A DNA stretch of 64,000 nucleotides, taken from NCBI GenBank assembly GCA_905202595.1, contig CAJKSP010000004.1, forward strand, positions 18,250 through 82,249, read 5' to 3'. Of this stretch, positions 43,640 through 52,077 are shown one piece after another. The position numbers were made by a program, and so were the translations under genes. Each line of letters opens with the position of its first letter. Position 1 is the stretch's first letter. This DNA comes from an uncultured Sutterella sp. (GTDB lineage Bacteria; Pseudomonadota; Gammaproteobacteria; Burkholderiales; Burkholderiaceae_F). A model generated the notes under the pieces. The model did not search any database and had not been told where the DNA came from. It saw only the letters and a list, made by a program, of their open reading frames with translations.

Positions 43640-44104
43640 TCAGGCGCGCAGCTCAAGCGCAGGCTCATCCGCCGCCTTGACATAGGGAGTCATCTTGGCG
43701 CGAAGCTCCTCAGGAATAGGCACAGCCCCCAGCTCCCCCAGTTCGTTCTGCCTGACGCAGACGCAGGTTTCAATGCAGCGCAGCCGCGGCTCGCCCGTCT
43801 GCGCGCACTCAATCGTGAAAGCGAATCGGATGGAGCTCGTGCCGACATGCTCAATCCAGCAGCGGCCAATGCACTCGTCGCCAGGCCGGCTCGGCGCAGC
43901 AAAGTCCGTGCGAATGCCCGCTACGGGAAAGCCGACGCCGTACTTGCGGATCTCAATGAAGCCCACACCCATGACATCTCCGAGGAAGTCTTCCATCAAT
44001 TCATTGAGAATGACGTAGTACTGCGGGTGATAAACGATGCCCGCCGGATCGCAATGGCCGAAATGAATGCGAATGGGCTTTTTGTAGACAAGATGCTTAA
44101 GCAT
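43640..44104 (-). CDS. Hotdog-fold acyl-CoA thioesterase (4HBT/YbgC type)
   Basis: A 154-aa hotdog thioesterase with the active-site motif HFGHCDPAGIVYHPQYY, whose Asp is the catalytic residue in 4-hydroxybenzoyl-CoA thioesterase and YbgC. The rest (WIEHVGTSSIRFAFTIE, GEPRLRCIETCVCV) fits the central strands. ATG 44104 is chosen at the start of homology; the frame upstream runs back across kynB. It follows kynB by 55 bases on the same strand and may work on the same aromatic or acyl substrates, but that is inference. Confidence 0.85.
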   Translation of the reverse strand: MLKHLVYKKPIRIHFGHCDPAGIVYHPQYYVILNELMEDFLGDVMGVGFIEIRKYGVGFPVAGIRTDFAAPSRPGDECIGRCWIEHVGTSSIRFAFTIECAQTGEPRLRCIETCVCVRQNELGELGAVPIPEELRAKMTPYVKAADEPALELRA

Positions 44105-44159
44105 GAATTGGACGAGATGACAGCAGTTGAAAAGAATGAGCGCCCAAGCAAAAGGCGCC

Positions 44160-44789
44160 TCACAGAGATTCGAGCACAGCCCGCACAGGACTCGCTTCTG
44201 CGCCTGAAAGCGCAAGAGGGAGCGCGATGAGTCGATACATCCCGGCAGGCACAGCGCAAAGGTCAAGATTCTCCAGAATGAACAGTCCGCTCGACAGCGC
44301 CAGTCGATGACTAGGCAAGCTTTCAGAATCTGCCGGATCAATGCTCGGCGCATCTGTGCCGACAATGCGAACGCCGCGATTCAGCAAGGCTTCAATGAGC
44401 TCTGATGAAAGCGGCCGAAAGGCAGTCGTCCATTGCTGGGGCCGTTCGCGCCGAGTCTTGAAGAGGACCCTTGGCGGAAGCGGCCGCTGCATGCAGGAGA
44501 CAAGCGCAGCCGGCTCGATTGCATGAAGAGTCGCCTCTGCTGAGAGATCAATGACGATGCAAGGACCAATAAACGGCTCAAGCGGCAAAGAAGCCGCATC
44601 GAGCGCGCCGTCAAACAGATGCAGCGGCGCATCGACATGCGCGCCGTCATGCGGCGACATGGCAATGACCGAAACATTGGCGCCGCAAGCCGCATCCGTA
44701 CGCGACCGCCAGCTGACGCTGAAGGGATCGTCGCCAGGAAAAATGGGCGACGACGGCGTGAGCGGCGGCGTAATGTCCCAAAGCTTCAT
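44160..44789 (-). CDS. kynB: Kynurenine formamidase-like cyclase
   Basis: A 209-aa protein of the metal-dependent cyclase family. MKLWDITPPLTPSSPIFPGDDP and the metal motif SPHDGAHVDAPLHLFD match bacterial KynB, which hydrolyses N-formylkynurenine. ATG 44789 has GAGG nine bases before it. No kynA or kynU is nearby, so the tryptophan-degradation role is uncertain; other members of this fold act on isatin or related amides. Confidence 0.78.
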   Translation of the reverse strand: MKLWDITPPLTPSSPIFPGDDPFSVSWRSRTDAACGANVSVIAMSPHDGAHVDAPLHLFDGALDAASLPLEPFIGPCIVIDLSAEATLHAIEPAALVSCMQRPLPPRVLFKTRRERPQQWTTAFRPLSSELIEALLNRGVRIVGTDAPSIDPADSESLPSHRLALSSGLFILENLDLCAVPAGMYRLIALPLALSGAEASPVRAVLESL

Positions 44790-44983
44790 CAACAATTGCC
44801 CCTCAATAACCATGCAGCGAGATTGAAAGCAGTGACTTTAGCGCAGGTTCGCCGCTTCAGGCTTGCATCATGTCGACAGCCTGAGCCGTCGGGAGGTGCT
44901 CCTATACTTGCGTCAGCTGAACTTATCCTGGAGGCGCTGCTTCCTCCCCCTGCATGAAGGCAGGAGAGGAACACCGATTGCCG

Positions 44984-45559
44984 ATGACTCAAAAATGGAC
45001 AGCACAAGCTCTTTCTGATTTTCTCTTTTCTCGCTCGTCGCTCGGACCCAAGCATTTCGGCGAGCCCGCACCTGATGCGCATACGCTCGAACTCGCTGCC
45101 CGAGCAGCACAGGCTGCGCCCTACCACACCGCGCCTGACGACAAAAGCGAAAGCTTTCCCGTGACATTCACGGTAATCGAATCGCGCAGCAAGCTCGCCG
45201 ACCTTTTTGAAGCGACGCTGCCGCCTGAAGCAAGCGATGCAGAGCGCAACAAGGCGAGAAGTAAGGCAGAGAAAGGCGCATGCTGCATCGCCGTCATCGC
45301 ACGGCACGCCCCAGAAAGCGCTTCATCTCGATGCGAAAAGGAGCTCGCCATGACGGCAGGCGCAGCGCTGATGAACTTTCTGAATGTCTTGCATGCTGCA
45401 GGCTTCGCCGCAAAGACTGTCTCTGCCAAATCTTTTTCCAATCCGGCCGGACTCTACGACCCGTCTAAAGAAGAGCTACTTTGCTTTGTGCTCTGCGGCT
45501 CTCCCAAGTCGGCACTCTCTCCGCGCAATGAAAAGCCGTCCTTGCTTAAGCACTGGTGA
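44984..45559 (+). CDS. Nitroreductase-family protein
   Basis: A 191-aa single-domain protein resembling the small YdjA-type nitroreductases, which bind FMN. It shows the early Arg-Ser pair (SRSSLGPKHFGEPAPD), AARAAQAAPYHTAPDD and the helix EKELAMTAGAALMNFLNVLHAAGFAAKTV. Substrates may be nitroaromatics, quinones or enones. The start is ambiguous between ATG 44984 and a TTG two codons earlier. It is divergent from kynB. Confidence 0.78.
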   Translation: MTQKWTAQALSDFLFSRSSLGPKHFGEPAPDAHTLELAARAAQAAPYHTAPDDKSESFPVTFTVIESRSKLADLFEATLPPEASDAERNKARSKAEKGACCIAVIARHAPESASSRCEKELAMTAGAALMNFLNVLHAAGFAAKTVSAKSFSNPAGLYDPSKEELLCFVLCGSPKSALSPRNEKPSLLKHW

Positions 45560-45608
45560 ACTGGAAAATCAAAAGAAACGCCGACACTGCTGGTCCGCCT
45601 TATCGCGC

Positions 45609-46778
45609 TCAAGAATGCGCACTGGCGGCGGCAGCCTTCTTCACCGCCTCGGCCTCGCGGCGCAGAACTTCGGCTCGGGCCTGCGCCGCTTCCTGGATTT
45701 GGGCGGTGCGCCACATGTCTGCGGTCTGCTCCGCTACGGCGCGCATTGTTTTTGGAGCGCAGCCCTCAGCCTTGTTGTTGGCCACCATATAGCTTTCAAC
45801 GCCGCTTTGGGCCGCTCGGACAATAAGCGACGCTAACAGCGCTCTCGTAGCTGGATCTGCCGCAACGATCTGGCTGTAGGGCGCCCAATCGCGCCTCGCC
45901 GTATCAAAAAACTGATGCGCCGCAAGCGACCAGCGGATGACGAGCGGTCCGGAGAAACGCCAGCTGCCGCCGAAATCCGCAGAACGAACGCCCGTTTCAT
46001 AGTAGCGAAGCGCTGCCATCTGGCGTCTAGCGCCGGGCATAGCCGGATGCAGTCCCAGCACGGGCCGAATGCCGCAGTCGCGCAGCATCATAAGAGCGCG
46101 CGGCGTCAGCAATTCATAATTTCGAAATTCTGCACAAAGGAGCCTACCCGACGCTGCCGGATGCTTGCGCAGCGCCTCAAAAAAGTCCCCCATCCGCTCC
46201 AGCGCTGCCGCTTTGGCTTCCGTCGATCGAAGCTCGGCGTGCGGGAAAGGTGAAAACTGAAAGACCAGCGGCCCAGCCTTGTCGCCCAAGCCTGCCGCCA
46301 CAGGCGCAAGGAAGCTCGACGCAGCGAGCGCAGCATCGAGATAATGCGGATTGGGCGCCCGCGGTCGGCCCGCCGCCGTTCGCAGATACGGATCCGTCAC
46401 TTCACGCGGCGCTTTGACGAGAAAGCGGAAGTCTTCAGGCACCTGACCGGCAAAAGCCGCATAGGCATCGGCGCTAAGCGCTCGGTAGAAGTTGCGATCG
46501 AGGCCCACCGTTCGGAAAATCGGATAGTGCGAATAGGCCGCAAGGCCTTCCGAAGCGAGCCGTCGCTCTCCTGTGCTCGGTGCATAGACAATGCCGCGCC
46601 ATCCCGGGAAGCTCCACGTTGACGTACCAAGTCGCACAGAGCGCGGCAACGCTTTGGCCGTCGCCTTCAGCACCGAATCGACAACTGCTGGAGCCGGAGG
46701 CGCGTCCAGGAGAGGCGCATCGTCAAAGAGCGCAGGTTCATCTGCCGCGGCGGCAATCTTGCGGATGATTTTCTCCAT
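45609..46778 (-). CDS. DUF72 domain protein (YecE-like)
   Basis: A 389-aa protein of the DUF72 family, TIM-barrel-like proteins of unknown function. It has RLGTSTWSFPGWRGIVY, SHYPIFRTVGLDRNFYR, FLVKAPREVTDPYL and the later LCAEFRNYELL. An N-terminal extension of about 65 residues rich in Ala and Pro and an Ala-Glu-rich C-terminal helix flank the domain. Start chosen at ATG 46778. It ends 49 bases from the convergent nitroreductase gene. Confidence 0.8.
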   Translation of the reverse strand: MEKIIRKIAAAADEPALFDDAPLLDAPPAPAVVDSVLKATAKALPRSVRLGTSTWSFPGWRGIVYAPSTGERRLASEGLAAYSHYPIFRTVGLDRNFYRALSADAYAAFAGQVPEDFRFLVKAPREVTDPYLRTAAGRPRAPNPHYLDAALAASSFLAPVAAGLGDKAGPLVFQFSPFPHAELRSTEAKAAALERMGDFFEALRKHPAASGRLLCAEFRNYELLTPRALMMLRDCGIRPVLGLHPAMPGARRQMAALRYYETGVRSADFGGSWRFSGPLVIRWSLAAHQFFDTARRDWAPYSQIVAADPATRALLASLIVRAAQSGVESYMVANNKAEGCAPKTMRAVAEQTADMWRTAQIQEAAQARAEVLRREAEAVKKAAAASAHS

Positions 46779-46908
46779 GGATGTTCTCGTCCTTTCGCTT
46801 ATCTTCACTATAGCCGCGAAGAGAAGCGTCCCTGAACCCATCTGTTAAACTCGCCCCTATCCCGCCTCCGGCGCGCATCTGCGCTGAGACGGTCTTCTTC
46901 CGTCTTGC

Positions 46909-47616
46909 ATGAAAAACCCCATTCCCTATACGCCCCTCGCCAGTCCATCGCCAGAGAACGATGCCGACGATTTCACGAAGCATCCGGGACCGGTTTGGGT
47001 CATCGGCGACGAGCCTCTGGCCTTTGGCATTCGACTGAACTTCAACGTCATCGAACCGCAGCCTGGAACGTCTTTTCTAACCGCTGCGGCATCAGAGCCT
47101 GGCTGCATCATCCTCAATATTGATGCACAAAGCCGGGACGGCATGTCGCTGCTTGACGAACTGCGCGCTCGGCACAGCCCCATTGCCGTCATCTTCGTTT
47201 CTTCACGTGCAGATATCCGTACCGCCGTCACATCGCTGCAGGCCGGAGCCGTCAATTTTCTCGAGAAGCCTGTCGACCCTGAAATTCTTACCGCCGCCGT
47301 TGAAAAGGCCTTGGAAATTTCGCGGCGGCGCTGGTGCAAGCGCCGCCTGGCAGATCTTGTCGGCACGCTTTCTGCACGCGAACACCAAGTGTTTGAACTC
47401 ATCTGTCAAGGAAAGCGAAGCAACGAAATTGCTGCCGACCTCTTTCTTTCTCAGCGCACGGTGGAAGTCCACCGTGCGCACATCATGCACAAGGTGATTT
47501 CGCCAATCCGCGTGCTCTACGAAATGTCGCTGGCCAATGACGATGGCCTCTTTGACTTGTCGCTCGACTACGGCAACAAGCGCCAGGAGGACAAGGACAG
47601 CGGCCGGGATGCCTGA
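46909..47616 (+). CDS. FixJ/NarL-type response regulator with atypical receiver
   Basis: A 235-aa two-domain regulator. The C-terminal LuxR-type helix-turn-helix is clear: LSAREHQVFELICQGKRSNEIA and LSQRTVEVHRAHIMHKV. The N-terminal part aligns with a FixJ receiver (VWVIGDEPLAF, VIFVSSRADIRTAV, GAVNFLEKPVDPEI), but the phospho-acceptor Asp is Asn70 (CIILNIDAQ), one residue of the acidic pair is Gly33, and the alpha1-beta2 part is shorter. Ser and Lys of the active site remain. Phosphorylation is therefore unlikely. No histidine kinase is nearby. It is followed by a terminator and convergent with a Spy-like gene. Confidence 0.85.
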   Translation: MKNPIPYTPLASPSPENDADDFTKHPGPVWVIGDEPLAFGIRLNFNVIEPQPGTSFLTAAASEPGCIILNIDAQSRDGMSLLDELRARHSPIAVIFVSSRADIRTAVTSLQAGAVNFLEKPVDPEILTAAVEKALEISRRRWCKRRLADLVGTLSAREHQVFELICQGKRSNEIAADLFLSQRTVEVHRAHIMHKVISPIRVLYEMSLANDDGLFDLSLDYGNKRQEDKDSGRDA

Positions 47617-47642
47617 TGTCCTGTGATGTCGAGACAACAAGC

Positions 47643-47680
47643 AAAAGCCGGCGTCTTCCTCAAAGGAAGCGCCGGCTTTG
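47643..47680. terminator. Bidirectional terminator
   Basis: AAAGCCGGCG (47644-47653) pairs with CGCCGGCTTT (47670-47679), with an inner CTTCC/GGAAG stem. It separates the convergent response regulator and Spy-like genes. Confidence 0.75.
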
Positions 47681-47700
47681 TTCATGGACAGTCAAGCAGT

Positions 47701-48219
47701 TCAACGCATGCAGGGCGGCATAGGCAAGTCATGCGGACGCCCCTTGGGTCCCGGAGGCAGAGGACGAGCCGGCATCCCGCGGTGCACACTTTCAAAGCTC
47801 TCGAGCACATATTTCTGCTCGACGCTGAAGCTCTTGATGAGCTCGGCACGAGTCTCAGCAACCTTCTTTGCAGCCGCTGCTCGAGCCTCTGCAACCTGAG
47901 CGCGACGCTCAAGACGCTCCTGCACGTCAACGGCCGGCTGATCCCAGCGGGCGCGCGGAAGATCCCGCAATGCCGCACGAGCATCCATATAGGCCTTCCA
48001 GAGCGGCTTCTGCGCATCGGTCAGCGTAAGGACGTTGGCAAGCGCCGGATAGCCCTCAGCAAAGGCAGCAGCGCCGCGCTGCGGCGCCTGCATAGAAGGC
48101 GGCACATCAGCCATCGGGCAGTCGCCGTGATGCCATGGGGCAGCCACAGCAGCAGAGCCGATGCAGAGCGCACCGACCGCAGCAAGCGACGCGAGAATCT
48201 TCTGGGACTTCTTCATCAT
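47701..48219 (-). CDS. Spy/CpxP-family periplasmic LTxxQ protein
   Basis: A 172-aa exported protein: signal peptide about 1-26 (ILASLAAVGALCIGSAAVAA), a His/Cys/Met segment (PWHHGDCPM), then helices with the LTxxQ motif LTLTDAQKPLW and a Pro-rich end (PARPLPPGPKGRP). Spy and CpxP are periplasmic chaperones or stress sensors, and related ZraP binds zinc. Two adjacent ATGs (48219, 48216) are possible starts behind AGGGGG. The adjacent orphan regulator might control it, which is only inference from proximity. Confidence 0.82.
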   Translation of the reverse strand: MMKKSQKILASLAAVGALCIGSAAVAAPWHHGDCPMADVPPSMQAPQRGAAAFAEGYPALANVLTLTDAQKPLWKAYMDARAALRDLPRARWDQPAVDVQERLERRAQVAEARAAAAKKVAETRAELIKSFSVEQKYVLESFESVHRGMPARPLPPGPKGRPHDLPMPPCMR

Positions 48220-48539
48220 GGACCCCCTGTTGTGGAGAATCAGCCGCCTGCGCTCTTTTCGGAGCATCCGCGGCAAGTAGTTGTTTGATGCCTTTACTTT
48301 AGCGACGGCCTGAAACGCATGCTGTTTAGCTTCGCAAAGGGACGTTTCGAAATGTATGGCCGCTGTCCGGCAGCCCCTGGTCAGACTCGAAAGCTCGTTT
48401 AGGCGAAAAATGCGGCCGCATAGGACATTCGAGACCTGCGGCCTACTGCATTCATAAAGAAGCGGCCGAACTTGACAGCCGGCCGCTCAACATTTGCTAA
48501 CGCCTCAGGCTGCCGCTTCAGGACACCGCCTGCGCTTCA
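48220..48539. other. Intergenic region between spy-like gene and assT
   Basis: These 320 bases lie between two leftward genes. The left half must contain the Spy-like gene promoter. At 48462-48487 AGCGGCCG pairs with CGGCCGCT, and on the minus strand it is followed by TCTTTAT: a probable weak terminator of assT. No coding frame with known similarity is seen. Confidence 0.5.
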
Positions 48540-50357
48540 TCAGCGAGCAAAGGCCTTGTTTGCATCGATCGTCAGCGCTCGGTAACCCATCGTGCCTTTG
48601 AGGCGAAGCTCAAGCGCCGGCTCGCTATCGCCGTAGCGAAACTCCGTCAGAACAGGATTGATGCCTGTCTTTGGATTGAGAATACCGATCGAAGCCCAAT
48701 AGACGAGCACGGAATTCTTGTCTTTCTGATATTCAACCGAAGACGTGACTGCACTGTACAGTTCGTGACCGCGATTCTTGCCGTACTCCCAAACCTGCTG
48801 AACAGTGTGCTTCTTCTGATCGATCTTGTAGATCACCGCACGGCTGTATTTCTCATTGGGATTTTCGGGCTGACGAAGCGCACGGCCATCGCCGTTGTCA
48901 AAGACGGAAAGATAAAGCGTATCCCCCTTTGAAAGCTCGTCGATCTTCCAGCCAGTATGCTGCGTCCAAGTCCAATCGAATCCGCCTTCGCACTGTCCGA
49001 GGCGGCACTTGAGCGGCTTGCCGTCCTTGTCGACAGGCGTAAGCACCTTGGTGCGCATCTTCTCGCTCCAGCCGTTGGGCGCCGACAGAATCCACTTCAC
49101 TTCATGATCCCGGCCGATCTTAACAACTGCCGACTGATGACGAGAAGACACGATGATGGAGTCGTCCTCTGCATCCCAGTCGATGGAATTGACATGCGCC
49201 CAGTTTCGGCCGGCGCCTGTGCCAGTGATGTCGCCGAAGGCATGCTCGGCCTCGAGCTTTGCAATCTGCTCGGGCGTAAGCGTCTTCCCGGCTTTGTTCA
49301 CATCGACATTGAGGCAGACGGCGCCTTGATCGATGGACTTCAGTACCACATTGCGGTTGGGTTCAAGGATATCGAAGAGGCGCCACTCATCAACCACGTT
49401 GCCGTTCGCATCAACCTGAATGACAACGTCTCGCACCGTATGAACACGCGTATTGTCCGGCCTGCGATAGTCCGACGAAGAAACGCGCAGGAAGTAGCTG
49501 CCGTCCGGTCCGACCGCCATAGCATGGCTGAAGTCCGCATAGTTGTCAGGCAAGCGGCGATTGAAGATTTCGCGCCCCATCAAGTCGTACTTCACATAGC
49601 GCTGCCCATACCCCCAGCTGAGCGCGCCGTCGCTATTTTGATGAAAGCCCATCATGATGCCTGAGCGATACATATCGCGCGGGTCGTAGATGCGGTCAGG
49701 CTTGAGGTACCAGCGAACCTCGCCCGTCGTGTCGATGATGGCGTTCTGAGGATAGTTGTTCCATTGCAGCGCACCGCCGACGGGGTTGTTCCACGTCGCA
49801 CGCACCCCTTTGGGCGACGGAGGCATGAGGTTGTTGATGAAATAGAGGCGGTCGGCAAATTCCTTCGGCGCCTTTTTCTTCACTTCAACATCAAACGTCT
49901 TGTGAACACGGCCATCCACCCAGGATGCGTCGAGATAGACGGGGGGCGTCCAAATCTTATAGGTTTCGCTCTTCGTCTCTTCCTTGCCGACGAAGACCCG
50001 CGTCCAAGTCACCTCAACCGTGTTGAGATAGTCCGCATAGAGACCGAAGATGGGGATGCCGGCATACGTGCGCAGCGCCGTCGGACCAACATCGTATTCA
50101 ATGGTCTGTCCGCCTTTCTTGGGAACAATTTTGACGTGAGCGCTCTTGAGCACGTAGCCGCCGTTGCGGATGATGGACGTGAGCGGAGCAATGTCGTAAG
50201 GATTGTTTACCACTTCGCCCAGCTCGCCCTGCGCGTTGAATGTCACCGCAGTGCCACTCGGTCCGCCGATGGCATAGACGGCAGGCGATGCTGTCAGCAT
50301 CAACGCCGCAGCGGCCGCCGCAAAAGCGCCGGCAAAAAGTGAAGGCTTGGCAGTCAT
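48540..50357 (-). CDS. assT: Periplasmic arylsulfate sulfotransferase
   Basis: AssT (605 aa) moves sulfate from one phenol to another in the periplasm without PAPS. It has a signal peptide (about 1-30, ending VYA) and a beta-propeller with GRNWAHVNSIDWD, DDSIIVSSRHQSAV and the active-site His in TWTQHTGW, preceded by the Cys pair CRLGQC, equivalent to the disulfide Cys418-Cys424 of E. coli AssT that DsbL forms. KYSRAVIYKIDQKK and VQQVWEYGKNRG also match. GGAGGA precedes the ATG. The usual partners dsbL and dsbI are not in the window. The gene suits a gut bacterium handling host or drug phenol sulfates. Confidence 0.93.
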   Translation of the reverse strand: MTAKPSLFAGAFAAAAAALMLTASPAVYAIGGPSGTAVTFNAQGELGEVVNNPYDIAPLTSIIRNGGYVLKSAHVKIVPKKGGQTIEYDVGPTALRTYAGIPIFGLYADYLNTVEVTWTRVFVGKEETKSETYKIWTPPVYLDASWVDGRVHKTFDVEVKKKAPKEFADRLYFINNLMPPSPKGVRATWNNPVGGALQWNNYPQNAIIDTTGEVRWYLKPDRIYDPRDMYRSGIMMGFHQNSDGALSWGYGQRYVKYDLMGREIFNRRLPDNYADFSHAMAVGPDGSYFLRVSSSDYRRPDNTRVHTVRDVVIQVDANGNVVDEWRLFDILEPNRNVVLKSIDQGAVCLNVDVNKAGKTLTPEQIAKLEAEHAFGDITGTGAGRNWAHVNSIDWDAEDDSIIVSSRHQSAVVKIGRDHEVKWILSAPNGWSEKMRTKVLTPVDKDGKPLKCRLGQCEGGFDWTWTQHTGWKIDELSKGDTLYLSVFDNGDGRALRQPENPNEKYSRAVIYKIDQKKHTVQQVWEYGKNRGHELYSAVTSSVEYQKDKNSVLVYWASIGILNPKTGINPVLTEFRYGDSEPALELRLKGTMGYRALTIDANKAFAR

Positions 50358-50594
50358 TGAAAGGTCCTCCTTATCTGTGCGCCGTCCCGGGGGCTGCGGC
50401 ACCTTTTTCGGAGCCCAGACCGCCGCAGGCTTCAGCAAGATTAAATCTCCTGTCCTTAAGCAATCGTTAGCATTTGTGAAGCTGTTCGAAACGGCAGCGC
50501 GCCGCGCGTTTTCCGCCTCATTGATACAATGGCGGCCGGCACCTGCCGGGCTTCCTGCTCGGCCTTGATTCTTCGACAAAATTTAAATTTCGAT

Positions 50595-51962
50595 ATGGCT
50601 CTCAATCCTCTTACGGCCCTTTCTCCGCTTGACGGCCGCTACGCAGGGCAGTGCGATGCGCTGCGCGGCATTTTTTCCGAATATGCCTTCATGCAGGCGC
50701 GCGTGCGCGTCGAGGTCGAATGGCTCATTGCCCTCTCTGAAGCGGGCTTTGAGGAGCTGCCTCATCTGAGCGATCACGGCAAGGCATTTCTGCGCGATCT
50801 CGCCGACAACTTCTCCGTCACGGACTGCGAAGCCGTGAAAGAAATCGAGAAGACCACCAACCACGACGTAAAGGCTGTCGAGTACTGGATCAAAGCGCAG
50901 GTCGCCCACGACGAAGAGCTCAAGAGCGCTTCTGAATTCGTGCACTTCGCCTGCACGAGCGAAGACATCAACAACACAAGCCACGCCATCATGCTGATGC
51001 GCGGCCGCGCTGAACTCGTCGCCTTCCTCGAAAAGGTTCACGCCAAAATCGTTGAATTTGCGCACGAATGGGCGGAAATTCCGATGCTCTCCCGCACGCA
51101 TGGTCAGACGGCTTCGCCGACGACGGTCGGCAAAGAGCTCGCCAATGTCGCCGTTCGCCTGTCGCGCGTCATTGAAGCGATCCGTTCGGTCAAGATTCTT
51201 GCCAAAATGAACGGCGCAGTCGGCAACTTCAATGCTCACCTCATCGCTTATCCGGGCTTCGACTGGGAAGCCTTTGCCAAGCGAGTCGTTGAAGAGCGCC
51301 TCGGCGCCGTGTTCAACACGCATACCATTCAGATCGAGCCCCATGACTACATGGCTGAGCTCTTTCATGAAATTCAGCGTGCTAACACCATCCTCATCGA
51401 CTTCGACCGCGATGTTTGGGGGTATGTCTCCCTCGGCTACTTCAAGCAAAAGCTCAAGGCCGGCGAAGTCGGCTCCTCTACGATGCCGCACAAGGTCAAT
51501 CCGATCGACTTCGAAAATTCGGAAGGCAATCTGGGCATTGCCAACGCATTCCTCGGCCACCTTGCCGGCAAGCTACCGATTTCCCGCTGGCAGCGAGACC
51601 TTACCGACTCGACGACGCTGCGCAATCTTGGCGTCGCCTTCGGCTACTGCTTTGTGGGCTACAACGCGCTGATGCGCGGCCTCGGCAAGCTGCAGGTCAA
51701 CGAACACCGCATTGCTGAAGATCTCAACCATGCTTGGGAAGTGCTTGCTGAAGCCGTTCAGACTGTGATGCGCCGCTATGGCGTGCCCCATCCCTACGAG
51801 CAGCTCAAAGCGCTTACCCGCGGCAAGGAAGGCATCACGGCGGAGACGATCCGCACGTTTATTGAAGGCCTTGAGATCCCGCAAGACGCCAAAGACCGCC
51901 TTCTTGCTCTGACGCCGAGCACGTATATCGGCAAGGCAGTGGAGCTCGCCCGCCGCTGCTGA
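50595..51962 (+). CDS. purB: Adenylosuccinate lyase
   Basis: PurB (455 aa) acts twice in purine synthesis, releasing fumarate from SAICAR and adenylosuccinate. It shows NPLTALSPLDGRY, TSEDINNTSHA, the His-containing LSRTHGQTASPTT, and the signature GSSTMPHKVNPIDFEN with the catalytic Ser. It is of the longer E. coli-like type. ATG 50595 is chosen by homology. A TACAAT element lies at 50525-50530. A strong terminator follows. Confidence 0.97.
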   Translation: MALNPLTALSPLDGRYAGQCDALRGIFSEYAFMQARVRVEVEWLIALSEAGFEELPHLSDHGKAFLRDLADNFSVTDCEAVKEIEKTTNHDVKAVEYWIKAQVAHDEELKSASEFVHFACTSEDINNTSHAIMLMRGRAELVAFLEKVHAKIVEFAHEWAEIPMLSRTHGQTASPTTVGKELANVAVRLSRVIEAIRSVKILAKMNGAVGNFNAHLIAYPGFDWEAFAKRVVEERLGAVFNTHTIQIEPHDYMAELFHEIQRANTILIDFDRDVWGYVSLGYFKQKLKAGEVGSSTMPHKVNPIDFENSEGNLGIANAFLGHLAGKLPISRWQRDLTDSTTLRNLGVAFGYCFVGYNALMRGLGKLQVNEHRIAEDLNHAWEVLAEAVQTVMRRYGVPHPYEQLKALTRGKEGITAETIRTFIEGLEIPQDAKDRLLALTPSTYIGKAVELARRC

Positions 51963-52008
51963 TCCCGGCTGTCTGGCGGCAAGTCGCTTCTGCCTGCCGC
52001 CTCCGCCT

Positions 52009-52051
52009 CAAAAAATCCCCGAAAGCGATGTTGCTTGTCGGGGATTTTTTA
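52009..52051. terminator. Bidirectional terminator between purB and modC
   Basis: AAAAAATCCCCGA (52010-52022) pairs perfectly with TCGGGGATTTTTT (52038-52050). Both strands end in T runs, serving convergent purB and modABC. Confidence 0.92.
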
Positions 52052-52077
52052 TGCCCAGCCGCGCCAAGAGCCAGCCC

